Source: Moringa oleifera (lineage: Eukaryota > Streptophyta > Magnoliopsida > Brassicales > Moringaceae). Taken from it: DNA of 64,000 nucleotides. Where the stretch lies: positions 868,001 through 932,000 of the forward strand of contig JAJFZO010000581.1 in assembly GCA_021397835.1 (NCBI GenBank), written 5' to 3'. Each line of letters begins with the position of its first letter. The first letter of the stretch is position 1. The notes beneath the pieces were generated by a model. That model saw only the letters and a list, made by a program, of their open reading frames with translations. It did not search any database and was not told where the DNA came from. Shown here piece by piece: positions 29,194-40,699 of the stretch. The position numbers were made by a program, and so were the translations under genes.

Positions 29194-29488
29194 AAGATTC
29201 TTCCAATTTGAGCATAACTACTGATCGAATGTGCAGCCTTGCAAGCAAGTTACCGGACTCTAAGTTTTCTCTTTGATTTTCCTTCCTCATCTTCGGCCAA
29301 AAATATCAGTTGCAAGGCCTTGAGTATGGCCTCCTTGGGGAATTTTCCACTCTCGATCCCGACCAAGCCCCCCAAACACAGCCTGTGCAGCCACAAGTTC
29401 AATGGTTGATGACGAAAAGTGGCCTACAAATTAGTCATAGGCATACCACCAAAAATAAATAGAGAGTTCCATCTATACTGTGATGCAG
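29194..29488 (-). pseudogene. Decayed UGT78-like glycosyltransferase fragment
   Basis: This stretch aligns by eye, with scattered substitutions and small indels, to the 3' coding part of the intact UGT next door (about 29775-30062). Shared stretches include the antisense of the PFFADQRLN region, the TEEGKK region and the GWNSLLEG region (AGAGAGTTCCATC). Frame is broken several times and the rest of the gene is missing. Similarity continues past the stop (CCATAACATA..CCC.GCA), so it is a duplicated gene copy rather than a processed one. It is the third member of the tandem UGT array. Confidence 0.75.
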
Positions 29489-29716
29489 TAAATTGTAAAA
29501 GACTAGCTCTAGAAAAGATAATATTTCATTGGAAGATTTTTAAGTTACCAGAGTGAGGGATTTTGACATTTTGTCACTGGCCCAACAATTTACGCCAAAC
29601 TAGCTTTTGCAAAATACAATAGGATCAGATACAACAAGCACCTTAATTAGCTAGTGCTGATGAAAAGTTCATTTGAAAACAGACATGAAGCCATAACATA
29701 TCCCCGCAGATTATTG

Positions 29717-31344
29717 TTAGGACTCGTTAAATCTCCCAACTGCACTTTTTCCTGTGATAATGTCTGTCAGAGTCCTCCAATTTTCAGAAGAGCTTCCACT
29801 GGGTTGTACAGCCTTAAGAGCAAGATCTCTCAGGACTCCAGTTTTCTCTCTCATTTTCTTCCCTTCTTCAGTTGTAAATATAAATCCAAACGCCTTAACT
29901 ATGCCATCTTTGGTGAACCTTCCACCTTCAATACCCAAACAAGTCTCCCACACAGTCTCTGCGGTCCGCAAGTTCAGTCTTTGATCAGCAAAAAATGGCC
30001 TGCAAATCATGGGCACACCGCCAACCATGCCCTCCAATAGAGAGTTCCATCCACAGTGTGATACAACCACCCCAATAGATGGATGTGCCACGACTTTTGA
30101 CTGAGGGGCCCAAGGGACAAGCTTTCCATATGATTCAGTCCTTTCTACGAATCCATTAGGAAGCTGCTCCCTAGGGTTGCCCCTGAATGACCAAAGAAAT
30201 GGAATCTTGGTCTCCTCTAGTGCTGCAGCTATGGCAGCTAGCTCAGATGGCGGTGGTGTTGCGACAGTTCCGAAAGCAATATATGCAACCGACGCTGGCT
30301 TCTGCTCGTCGAGCCACTCCAAGCAGGCGTGTTCGTCCTGACCTGACGAGGGTGGTGGGCATGTTAAGGCTAAGGGGCCCACATCCAGAAACGTTTTGAA
30401 GGTTGATTTGAGCATGCTTGTGACTATAGGCTCTAATTCTTCAAACGATATCGCCACAGCAACGGGAGTTCGTCGCAGATATGTTCCTACTTTCTTCAGC
30501 AAAATTTGGATGGGATGGTCACGGCTTGCAGTGAAGAACCCTACGGGTAAGTCAGCCGCCCGTATTGCAGAAAAGTCTGGAAAAAAATCGAGGCTTTTGT
30601 CGTCATGACCTGCAACGAGAATGAATATACTTAAGAGTTTCTATTAGCTGAATATACTGCAGCAAAATAAAACAATCGAGAAGAATAAAGAAGTAAAAGA
30701 TATACAAAAGATCATTAGCATCCTGCTCACAGCATGATCTTTGAAAAACCTCTGGCTATTGAAGAAACAATGTCTCAGAAACACTTTAATCAGTTTGCAG
30801 ATCATGACTAGGGATTGATCGAATCTTCATCTTAGCAGTATCAAGGTGCAGGAATGATAATTTCTATCATTTACTTACCCTCTATTCCAATATGTTGACG
30901 AATTTCATCAGCATGAAGGTGAATGAAGAGGCTACGGGGACCAGAAGTCCAGCAGGGGATCCAGGGAACACAGAGTTCCTCAGCCAAATCTGCACCAAAC
31001 CAGATGAGGGCATCGGTGAGCAAGCAGCTGAACCTGGTCTCTGACTCCGCCAAAGCACTCCTATAATTGGCCGAAGTGGCCTCCAGAAAAAACTCCATTG
31101 GTTCCTCTGGATTGCCAGAAAACTTGTAGCCCTCGGGCAAACCATCCCACACGTCATGCGGTGTTATGTTACCCTGCGCCTTGCCTTGCGGGAACAACGA
31201 GGCATTGGAATTCGCTGTGTTAAAGAAAGTAAATTTGACGTCGGGGGCAGCCTGCGAGAGCCCTCGGATGACGTTGAGGAGTGACCCTATATGGCTTGCA
31301 AAGGGGAAGGCGAGAACAGCTACGTGTTTTTGAGTGCCTTCCAT
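29717..31344 (-). CDS. UGT78-like flavonoid/anthocyanidin 3-O-glycosyltransferase, copy A
   Basis: Two exons (31344-30879 and 30609-29717) with one phase-1 GT-AG intron encode 452 residues, normal for family 1 UGTs. The enzyme moves a sugar from a UDP-sugar to a small acceptor in the cytosol. UGT78 members usually glycosylate the 3-OH of flavonols or anthocyanidins. The catalytic His is His18 (FPFASH) and its partner Asp is Asp111 (CLLTD). The PSPG box runs from WAPQSKVVAHPS through HCGWNSLLEG to FFADQ. Its final Gln favours UDP-glucose by family rule, though this is not decisive. A TATA-like TATTTAATG lies about 100 bp upstream. Copy B begins about 1.3 kb further upstream in the same orientation and is highly similar, with 4 differences in the first 65 residues. 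Acceptor specificity cannot be read from sequence. Confidence 0.92.
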
Positions 31345-31720
31345 GGTTTGCTTTCTTTGTTTTCGTACCGAAAAGGCAGAATAAGCAAATCAAGCTCCAG
31401 AGCTTTTAGTGGTTTCTGAATCTATTAGGACGATCGATGACATTAAATAGCCATGGCATGCATATGTTAAAATCAGTAGTTGGTGTTGTTAGGTTAGTTT
31501 TCAGTTACTGATCAAGTTAGCTCATGAACAGAGAGGCTTCAATTACAAGAGAAATTAAAGAGAGAGAAAGAGCGTGTGCAATTGTGTTAGTTGTCAATAA
31601 GGAGTTTTTACAGGGAGTTTGCCCGTCTGGTGAGCTGTGAAAAACAAGATTGATTGGTCAAGAGAGCGAGATAACAAGGTTAAGAACGCGCCACGAAAAG
31701 CAGATGAGTTGTGTAATAAG
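31345..31720 (-). promoter_or_regulatory. UGT copy A promoter, duplicated with that of copy B
   Basis: This region aligns by eye with 34213-34540. Shared blocks include GAATAAGCAAATCA, GACGAT..GACATTA..AAATAGCCA..GGCA (containing the TATA-like box on the minus strand), TAGCTCATGAACAG, TTAGTTGTCAATAA and GTCTGGTGAGCTGTGAA. The duplication therefore carried more than 300 bp of upstream DNA with each gene, and both copies probably began with the same expression pattern. Confidence 0.6.
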
Positions 31721-31879
31721 TTGAACAAAACTGGCGTGGTTTTATATATTCCTCCTCCCCTGCTCGTGCTGTTCGTCTTTCTGTTCAAAAAGAAAGATGA
31801 AGATGCGAAAGAGACCAACTGGATTAATCTGGAAGAGTACTCGGAAACATTAATAACAACTTGATCAGGATAAAGCAAT

Positions 31880-32632
31880 CAATCTGCAGCCTGGAAGGCT
31901 TAAACACGCGTAGGACGTTATGGAACTGGAAATGCTTGATCCCTGTGATACGGGCAGAGTGCACATGACATAGGAGCATCTATTGTGTACAGCCTCCCAC
32001 AGATTAGCATTTTTAGATAGACGCAGCGCCGGCCCTCCAAGATAGGATCTCAATATTTTAAATTTAATTAAATGTCATAATCAATTTTATTTAAATAATA
32101 ATAAAAATAAATTAATTATAAAAATATTATTAATAAACTTACTTATCATTAAAATGCTAAAAAATTAATTTAAATAATTACATAATTTATTATTTTTATT
32201 AGTGTATAATTTTTTTTTCTGTATATGCTGTTACGGTTTTGAATAAAATTGTTTCATTGTTATTTTTAATGGGATCTCCAAAATATCAAGACTGACTTTG
32301 AAAATACACATGAAAATAGCCTGTACCTAATTTAGTTTTTTTTTCAGGAAAAAAAAAGATTTGTAAATATAAAATGAAATTATTTAATTTCTAAAATTTA
32401 CAAATATCTACTGAATAAATAGAGATTCCCATGAGGATGGGATATTCCGTTCTAACTTTTTGCTCTGGCCCAAGTGAATTTTCTTAAGTTATAACATATA
32501 TTTTCTATTTTTATATTTATTCAAAAATAATTAAATTTATATCATGAAATGCATATAGTGAAATTAATATACCCATTAAACTTAATTTTCAATTTTTAAT
32601 TACAGGAAACCAGCTTGGTGAATAGAATAAGA
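31880..32632. other. Spacer between UGT copies
   Basis: It begins with a GC-balanced block (31880-32040) and continues as AT-rich DNA to the stop of copy B. No gene is supported. The junction of the tandem duplication should lie in this interval. Confidence 0.5.
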
Positions 32633-34212
32633 TCAGATACAAGAAGTACTGTTACTTGGGTTATCAATACTTTTGCCAGTGATAATTTCTGCCAGGGTCT
32701 TCCAATTCTGGGATGAGCTACCTCCGGGCTGCGTAGCCTTGAAAGCAAGTTCTTTCAGGGCTCCTGTTTTCTCTCTCATTTTCTTCCCTTCTTCAGACGT
32801 AAATATCAGTTCCAAGGCCTTAACTATGCCATCTTGGGTGAGCTTTCCTCCGTCAATACCCAAACAAGTTCCCCACATAGTCTCTGCTGTCCGGAAGTTC
32901 AGCCTTTGATCGGCGAAAAATGGCCTGCAAATCATCGGCACACCGCCGACTACACCCTCCGATAGCGAGTTCCATCCACAGTGTGAGAAAAACACCCCAA
33001 CTGATGGATGCGCCACCACTTTAAACTGAGGAGCCCAAGGAACAAGCTTTCCATATGATTCAGTCCTTTCTACGAATCCATGGGGAAGGTGTTCCTCAGC
33101 GTTGCCCCGGAATGACCAAAGAAATGGAGTCCTGGTCTCCTCTAGTGCTGCAGCTATGGCAGCTAGCTCAGATGGCGGTGGTTTTGTAACAGTCCCGAAT
33201 GCAATGTATGCAACCGAAGCTGGCTTCTGCTTGTCGAGCCACTCCAAGCAGCCGTGTTCGTCGTGACCTGATGAGGGTGGTGGGCATGTTAACGGTAAGG
33301 GACCAACATCCAGATACGTTTCGAATGTTGATTTGAGCATACCGGTGACAATAGGCTCTAATTCTTCGAACGATATTGCCACAAGAATGGGTGTTCGTCG
33401 CAGATATATTTCCACTTTCTTCAGCAACACTTGGATCGGATGGTCGCGGCTTGCAGTTAAGAAACCTAGGGGTAAGTCAAGTGCGCGTATTGCAGAAAAA
33501 TCTGGGAAAAAATCGAGGGCTTTGTCTTCATGGCCTGCAATGAGAACGAATATACTTAGAATTTCTAATAGCTGAATTGAATATGTAAAACAATGACAGA
33601 AAATAATAGGAACAACAGGTTATTAGCAACCCTGGTATGGCATCAGCCTGAAAACCCTCCGGCCACTGGAGAATTAATGTTACAGAGACACTTATTCAGT
33701 TTGCAGCTTACGAACATACCAACAATTTTTGTTATTCATTACTTACCATTGGTTCCAATACGTTGACGAATTTCTTCAGCATGAAGATGAATGAAGAGGC
33801 CACGGGGACCAGATGTCCAGCAGGGGATCCAGGGGACACACAGTTCCTCAGCCAAATGTGCACCGAACCAGATGAAGGCATCAGTGAGCAAGCAGCTGAA
33901 CCTGGTCCCTGACTCTATCAAAGCGCTCCTATAATTTGCCGGAGTGGCCTCCAGAAAAAGCTCCATCGGCTCCTCTGGATTGCCGGAGAACTTGTAGTCC
34001 TCCGGCAAGCCATCCCACACGTTATGGGGTGTTATGTTACCCTGCGCCTTTCCTTGCGGGAATAACGAGGCATTGGACGTTGCTGTGTTAAAGAAAGTAA
34101 ACTTGACGTCGGGGGCGGCCTGTGAGAGCCCTCGGATGACGTTGAGGAGCGACCCTATATGGCTGGCAAAGGGAAACACGAGAACAGCTACGTGTTTATG
34201 GGTGCCTTCCAT
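32633..34212 (-). CDS. UGT78-like flavonoid/anthocyanidin 3-O-glycosyltransferase, copy B
   Basis: Two exons (34212-33747 and 33534-32633) with the intron at the same site and phase as copy A encode 455 residues. The N-terminal His (FPFASH), the Asp in CLLTD and the full PSPG box (WAPQFKVVAHPS, SHCGWNSLSEG, FFADQ) are present, so it should be active. Differences from copy A cluster in the C-terminal half, for example FFSHCGWNSLSEGVVGG against VVSHCGWNSLLEGMVGG, AEEHLPHG against PREQLPNG, and a longer tail NPSNSTSCI. These could tune acceptor use. The TATA-like box is TATTTATAA, about 110 bp upstream. Gene spacing, shared intron and duplicated promoter show recent tandem duplication. Confidence 0.92.
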
Positions 34213-34599
34213 GATTAATTAATTTGCTTCTTTGTTTTTGTCTGCAAAAGGCTGAATAAGCAAATCAGGCTCTCAAGCTTTCAATTTCCTGTTTGTGAAC
34301 CAATTGGGACGATGACATTATTATAAATAGCCAAGGCATACTTAGATTAGTTTTCAGAATCCAATCAAGTCAGCTCATGAACAGCGAGGAGAAAAGAGAC
34401 GCATGTGTTTTTAGTTGTCAATAAAAGGTTTCTTAGAGGGAGCTCGCCTGTCTGGTGAGCTGTGAAGAACGAGATTAATTTGTAGAGAGAGCGAAAAACC
34501 CTGGAAGACAACAACGTAAACCGCGCCACAAAAAGCAGGTTAGTTGTGTAATAACGAACTGGCATGGTTGTAATCCTGAACTGAACTTATTTGTCTCTG

Positions 34600-37500
34600 T
34601 TCATGAATCTGTTTCTCTGTTTCATTATTTGCTTTCCGTTGAAACAAAGTACAGAGAGAGAAATCAAATTTACCACATATCCTATATATATATAATTGTT
34701 TTTGTTTTGTATATTAATAAAGCAAATTGAAAATTATTTTATTTTTTTCAAAATCAGTAAATAAATTTTTTTATTAATATAAAGACAGTTGTTATGTAGT
34801 TTAGGTGTGTATTTAACCTATGATATTTTAGATACTTAATTTTTATGAATTTTTTTAAAAAATATATTTGAAAATTTACAAATAGTATCAATTAAATTAT
34901 TTTACTTTATTTGATGTAAAAATGTTATTTTCATTTTTCATGTGAAAGATGGGTCCATTTTTTATTCTTCAAAGTACATATCAATTGTCACATAATTTTT
35001 TGAAAAAATAATACATATAATTTTTTATTTTTTAAAATTCTAAAGATATTAATTTCTATTAACCAAATGTAACAAACAGAAGTTTTCATCTTCAGAATTT
35101 TAATAAATTTCCTCAGCATCCAAAACCACACACTATTTTTTTAGAGAGAGAAAAAAGAAAAATTCGTAAACATGCCTCAAACATTTCCCATATGTAAAGT
35201 TTTTTTGACCGATTTTTTTAATTAACAAAGTTACCATGATAGTCAGTTTTTTTTTTCTTCTTATTCTTTAAAATTTTTAAAATTAACGATTTCACTAATA
35301 TTTTTTAAGATAATTTTTTTTATTAATTTAGTTTATATTAAGTTTATAATAATAAATTTATAAATAAAAATAAATATTATTTAAAATCCTGAGATTTCTT
35401 CATTTTCAATCAAATCTTAACTTTTAAAGCATATTCAAATAAATTATAATTTATTAATTTTGTTTAGATTAAACTTTGATTCAAAATAAATATAAAATGT
35501 GAAGACTAAAAGCCAGTCAAATAGATACACATCATTTTGATTTTATTTTTTAAATTTAAAATTTCTTAACTAACCAGAAATTTTTTTAATGAATTTTTTA
35601 AATTTTTGATAATATATTTTTAAGAAAAATATTTTTAATATTCAAAAAAATTAAAATTTTTTATAATGATAATTTGAATATTTTTTTTTACGTATACAAA
35701 AAATTACATATCAAAATCGACTATAAAATATCTTTAATTAATTATTTATTTTATTAAATTACATCATATTTAAATCAAATTAACATAAAATCTTAATTTT
35801 TTTTTTCTTTTATCCCTATACATCAACGGTAATTGTAAGTTGTTGTTGACCCAAAGTAATCTTAATTAGTAGTAATGCTTAACTACCCATCTAACTCCAC
35901 TAACCCCAATTTTTATTTTTTTCTTCCAAACGAAACTTAAATGATTGCAAAGGCTGTGATTGCAAGAGTATTACTTGGATCCTAAAAAGTGAACCATTAT
36001 CTTTTTTGCTTACAACTTTCAATTATTCCGCATGACATATGGTTGGTTACCAATTATTGCTATGTAGAATATGGGATGTCAAGCCGCTCCGCTGATAAAG
36101 GAATTGTTTGGTTGTCTTTCTTGATTATGATATATAATTAATACATGGGTAAATTTTATTCAACTATAATCGATTAATCAAAGTGATTAACCGGTCCATT
36201 CTTGATGTAATTGTGGAACCAAGTCACTTGGTCTTCAAAAAAAAAAAAATTGATGGTCAATTAGTCTCCGCTTATTATGCCTCACATCAAGCAATAGTTA
36301 GCGCCTCCGATTGAAATGCTTCGGATACTAAAGGTTTAGCTATGCATATCAATATTTGAAACAGATTATAATACATAATAATTAAATATTTTATTTTTTT
36401 AATAATATTATAAATTATAAAAATTACTTTAAATAAACTCCAAACAAGTTCAAATGAAAAGAAATTTTTTATCTTTAACATAATTAGTTTTATTGATTTT
36501 AATGCGAGAAAATAACTTGTTAATGCTATTAATATATTTTTAAAATAATTGAAGGTGCTTTTTTTTGGACTTTATCTCTCAATATTTATAATTTTAGAAA
36601 GATTATTTTTCAGAATTAAGTTACAAGATTTTTTTGTGAAAATGTAGAGTATTAAAGACATTCAAATACAATAATTAACTTGATATATTGGGCTTCAATA
36701 TGTATCTTCGTATTATTTATAATTAAACATATATTATGATATAACTAAGCTGAAGCTACTCACACAAAACATTCTATTAATTATATCATTTGACATTTGG
36801 ACCGACCTTCCCCCCCCCCCCCCCCCTCTCCTCCTTATTATGTGCTTTATTTTCTTAATATATGTATATATATGTGAGTGGCTTAATCATCTCAATTATA
36901 TGTGTACCCTATATATCAATTTTGAAAAAGACTAGTGTGGTTTATTTTAAATTATTAATCTCTTCCTTGTTTGGAAAATGAAATTTGCTATATCCAACTT
37001 TAATTGCACATTCCAAGATAATGATGAATTGATTAATTAACCAAATTAAGTATGAAGATTTATAAATAACGTATTGAAAGAGTCATCTCCCATCACTCCA
37101 AAATAAATAATCTATTTTAGCTTGACACTGTACCCTGCCAGATTTATTCTTTAATGTTGGCTAGCTGTATGAAGAGTATAAATTCTATATAATATTCAAC
37201 ATTAATTCTTATAATAAGCCTGGCTATGACTAGTTAATTACATGTTATATATTGATTGGATTTCGCTAAGTTAGATTTTGTTGCAAAATGTATATAATAA
37301 TATGCCTCGGAACTAAATTAATGTTTATAATGTGGGAGCTTTGAACAAATCTCAATCTACACATAGTTTATCCTACCAGAGATAACATTATCTATAAAGG
37401 GGGTATAGGAATTAAAACAGCCTATTGCCACTGCAACTTTTAATGCTTCCAAGTACCAACCAGCTACCTTTGTCTCCATGTTTGTCATCTAAGAATAAAT

Positions 37501-37927
37501 TAAGATTTTTTTGTTGATTTGATTTTTATTCAAAATTTTTTAAATTTATTTTAAAAATAATTATTAATTTTATTAAATAAATATGTGTGATTTTTTTTTA
37601 AAAAAAAAAATCGGATTAACTAAGATCTAATATGAGAAAATGTTTGGTGGGGATTAACTAAAAATATTCAGAAAAAAGAACGTGAAATACAGAGGGCCAC
37701 CATGGAATTATGAAATCTTAGAAAGTAGAAGTAAGCTTTGAAATCTTTGTCCCACAAAAGCAAATATGGCAATCATAATCGAACATGGATGCCACCCAAT
37801 AGTTGACATTTTATGCCTCTCCTAATCTAACCACTGACTTCTTAATTATATATGTAATGGCTCTTCTCGTTCTGCAACGGAAGTATGAGACCCTCCTCCC
37901 AACAAAACCCAAGAAGAAATTTCAGTA
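34600..37927. other. AT-rich intergenic region
   Basis: A long AT-rich stretch without a supported gene. It includes a partial family 1 foldback-like end near 35360-35490 (AATAAATATTATTTAAAATC then ..TTCTTCATTTTCAATCAAATC), a poly-C tract at 36810-36826, and the promoter of the CAP gene, with TATATAT near 37848. The frame at 36287-36481 on the minus strand is low-complexity chance. Confidence 0.55.
36810..36826 (+). repeat. Poly-C homopolymer tract (17 C)
   Basis: An uninterrupted run of 17 cytosines followed by TCTCCTCC, in otherwise AT-rich DNA. The length may be inexact because such tracts are hard to sequence. Confidence 0.85.
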
Positions 37928-38449
37928 ATGAAGGGATCAAAGAATACCCTGATGAGTAAGTTCATTGGGGTAGTCATCGCCGTTGTTTTCTTGCTCGTAT
38001 CAGGCGCCAATGCAGGAGACAGCAACTACCTCAGCTTGGCGAGCCAGTTTCTGGCTCCTCAAAACGCTGCTCGGTTTGCTGTCAGAATGCGGCCGCTGGT
38101 GTGGGATGCGAAGCTGGCACGCTACGCGCAATGGTACGCTAACCAGAGGCGGTTTGACTGTGACTTGAGGCACTCAAATGGGCCTTACGGTGAGAACATC
38201 TTCTGGGGGAGCGGCGACGGGTGGACGCCGGCGCAGGCTGTGACAGCGTGGGTCTCCGAGAGGAAATGGTACAACTATTGGAGTAATTCGTGCTCCGGAG
38301 GACAACAATGTGGGCATTATACACAAATCATATGGAGCAGAACCAGGAGAGTTGGGTGTGCCAGAGTGGCTTGTTTCGGTGGCAAGGGTGTGTTCATGAC
38401 TTGCAACTATGACCCTCCTGGAAACTACATTGGTGAAAGGCCTTACTGA
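37928..38449 (+). CDS. PR-1-like CAP superfamily secreted protein (cavity His replaced by Gln)
   Basis: A single-exon gene of 173 residues. A hydrophobic signal peptide (FIGVVIAVVFLLVSGANA) spans about residues 12-30. The CAP domain follows, with GENIFWGSG, GHYTQIIWSRTRRVGCA and CNYDPPGNYIGERPY. Cysteines typical of PR-1 are present. PR-1/CAP proteins are small apoplastic proteins linked to defence and sterol binding. The usual helix-1 H-N-x-x-R reads APQNAAR here, so the first cavity histidine is Gln. The other tetrad positions (Glu in GEN, Glu in WVSER, His in GHYTQ) are kept. The start ATG is the first in the frame, after an AAACCCAAGAAGAAATTTCA leader. It is convergent with a second CAP gene 840 bp away. 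Confidence 0.92.
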   Translation: MKGSKNTLMSKFIGVVIAVVFLLVSGANAGDSNYLSLASQFLAPQNAARFAVRMRPLVWDAKLARYAQWYANQRRFDCDLRHSNGPYGENIFWGSGDGWTPAQAVTAWVSERKWYNYWSNSCSGGQQCGHYTQIIWSRTRRVGCARVACFGGKGVFMTCNYDPPGNYIGERPY

Positions 38450-39288
38450 TGACGATCCATGTTTCTCACAAATTTTTTGCCAAAATGAGCTTTTTCTGGT
38501 ACTGATTGGTATCATATGATGGCTCCAATTTTTAGTGTGTCTTGAATGTAAGTCTTTCTCAGACTACTACTTATTATCCATCAGTTATGATAATACTGCA
38601 AAATAATTGCAAAGCTGTAAGCTTTCCAAGGCAAGAGCCAACCAATAAACCGAGGCTGTGCCTTTCCAGAAGTGAGAACCAATTGTCAGAACCATCTTGC
38701 TGGGTTTGCTGTTTCTGATAATGGGTCTTTATCATGCTTTTGTAAGTAGCCAAACTTCAGTCACTAATCTTGTTTAAAGCTATAGATTGGGCTGGAAAGG
38801 AAGAGAATTCAGTTGCTAGATCAAAGTGATAAGCTTTAATGTGTATATATACACACAGAAAACTTTCCACAAATCCAAATGCCCAAGTGGTAGAAACTCC
38901 ATAATTTAATCTTTAGAGCTCAGATGATTTGATCAACATAAATGCCATCTCTTTTAGGCACTGAATTGTCTTTGTAAGTTAGGCAGAGTCAATTAAATGA
39001 TGCAGAAACTCGGACATAAAGTGGCAACCGCTGCTTTTATTATGGCAGAGATAGATGATAGAGTATACACGCAAGACTCTAGCTTTACTGTACCTAGTGA
39101 CCCAAGAAAAGGGAAAAAGAAAACTACGTGGATATACACACAGGCAATACTAAATGCTACATGATGCTTATTCAGAGAATTGACGCTGCGGTATGTAATT
39201 GCTCACTTATTACTCCAAACCCCGGGATCTTTGACCAAGTACCTAGCATATAGAACTTGAACCCCAATACATCAGTTAATGATTAAGA
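38450..39288. other. Convergent intergenic region between the two CAP genes
   Basis: Presumed 3' UTRs of both CAP genes. Composition is mixed with a short TGTATATATACACACA stretch at about 38841. No gene is supported. Confidence 0.55.
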
Positions 39289-39864
39289 TTAATAAGGTCT
39301 CTCGCCGATATAATTGCCAGGAGGATCATAATTACAAGTCATAAACACATCTCCATCATTACAAACAGCACGAGCACACCCGATTCTTCTTGTGTTTCTC
39401 CACACAATTTGGGTGTAGTGGCCGCACATCTGGCCCTCCTGGCAAGTGTTGCTTGCATAGTCATAGTACTTCTCTTCACCGGCCCATGCACTCACAGCAT
39501 CACTTGGCGTCCACGCAGAGCCACTGCCCCAGTATATGTTCTCTCCTAGCTTGAAGTCACCTTCTGGGAATGAGTGTTGCAGCTTGCAATCTGATTGTCT
39601 TCGGCCTGCCCACCATCGAGCATATTTCTCAAGCTGGAAATCCCACATTAAGGGTAGCTCCCATTTTGTTGCCCTGACCAAATTATGTGCAAACAAGAAC
39701 TGGAGTGCCTCTCCTATGCAACCCCAGCACAGTTGCTTAGAGACTTTGTATATGGTTGCATTATCGGGTATTTGTCGATGTGTTTCTGGTGCGGGGACTG
39801 ACTGGGAAGTGAACAAAGGGACAGCCATGGAGAGAATGAAGAGAAAGACCAAATGGGTTTTCAT
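39289..39864 (-). CDS. PR-1-like CAP superfamily secreted protein (At5g57625 type)
   Basis: A single-exon gene of 191 residues. A signal peptide (THLVFLFILSMAVPLFTS) opens the protein. A plant-specific linker IPDNATIYKVSKQLCWGC leads into the CAP domain. The cavity tetrad is intact by family pattern: His in FAHNLVR, Glu in LGENIYWGSG, Glu in AWAGEEKYYDY and His in GHYTQIVW. CAP2 CNYDPPGNYIGERPY closes the protein. The linker with an extra Cys pair separates it from classical PR-1 and from its convergent neighbour. From memory it resembles At5g57625, which fits the surrounding gene order. The protein is probably apoplastic. A TATA box (TATATAG on the minus strand, 39956-39962) lies about 95 bp upstream. 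Confidence 0.92.
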   Translation of the reverse strand: MKTHLVFLFILSMAVPLFTSQSVPAPETHRQIPDNATIYKVSKQLCWGCIGEALQFLFAHNLVRATKWELPLMWDFQLEKYARWWAGRRQSDCKLQHSFPEGDFKLGENIYWGSGSAWTPSDAVSAWAGEEKYYDYASNTCQEGQMCGHYTQIVWRNTRRIGCARAVCNDGDVFMTCNYDPPGNYIGERPY

Positions 39865-39955
39865 TTTCTTGATCAGAAAATAGAAGAATTATAGTGCTTG
39901 AACTAGAGCAAGAGACAACTTGGTCTGTGGCACTAAATTTGCAGGTCTATATTCC

Positions 39956-39962
39956 CTATATA
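39956..39962 (-). promoter_or_regulatory. TATA box of the minus-strand CAP gene
   Basis: The minus strand reads CATATATAGGGAATATAG here, about 95 bp before the ATG, a usual distance for a plant TATA box with a short leader. Confidence 0.5.
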
Positions 39963-40699
39963 TGAACTTCAACAAGACACGACTGGTTAATGTGTGGAAG
40001 AACACGTCCAGATGCATCAATGGGGTGTGGATCACAAGCTCCAATCATAGCTAGATTGGATTGCTTTTCCCGGTGTTCGTTGGAGAGTATTATACATGAG
40101 CAGTGGAATTTTCTATTGCATGGTGAATAATAATCTACATGCTTGAAGGGGTCCCGTGAACATAAGCTCTGCTGCGCCCGTGAGCTTTCTGTTGTCTGTA
40201 TTACGGGACGTTGTCCCACCATCGTTCATTCTAGAAATTGAATGTGTCTTCCGAGTTTGTATGTTGAAGAATATATGCATTAGCATAAGGATGCCAGCAA
40301 AATGTTCTGTAGATCTTAGCAGCATTGAAATGACATTTGTTACTGTTATTACTATCTTTATATCGTAATTGCTTTTTGTCTTTTGACACCATTGCCCTGA
40401 GATCAAGAAAGGAAAGTAAAGTAATTGGAAGGATCACAGGTGGAGTTATTATTTGTAACTAGTACCAAGCTAGATTGCCATGCCTTTCCTTTGTCATATA
40501 TACGGCTTGAAAGGGAGATGGGCATGGCCTTGCTCTTTTTCTTGGTACAATGATAGAAAAGCAAAGGCCTAAAACAATGCCCTTGTCGGTATGGAAATAT
40601 GCAAACTGCTGAGCAAACAGTACCAACGGCTGCTTTCCGCCACTTATATAAAAGTTGAGTCCACCATACTTTCCTTTTTTTTCAATCCCTTAGCCTTCT

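Noticed and set aside
29654..30040. 128-codon plus-strand frame over the UGT copy A 3' end
   Set aside because: It is antisense to the strongly supported PSPG-containing exon and is a shadow of that gene.
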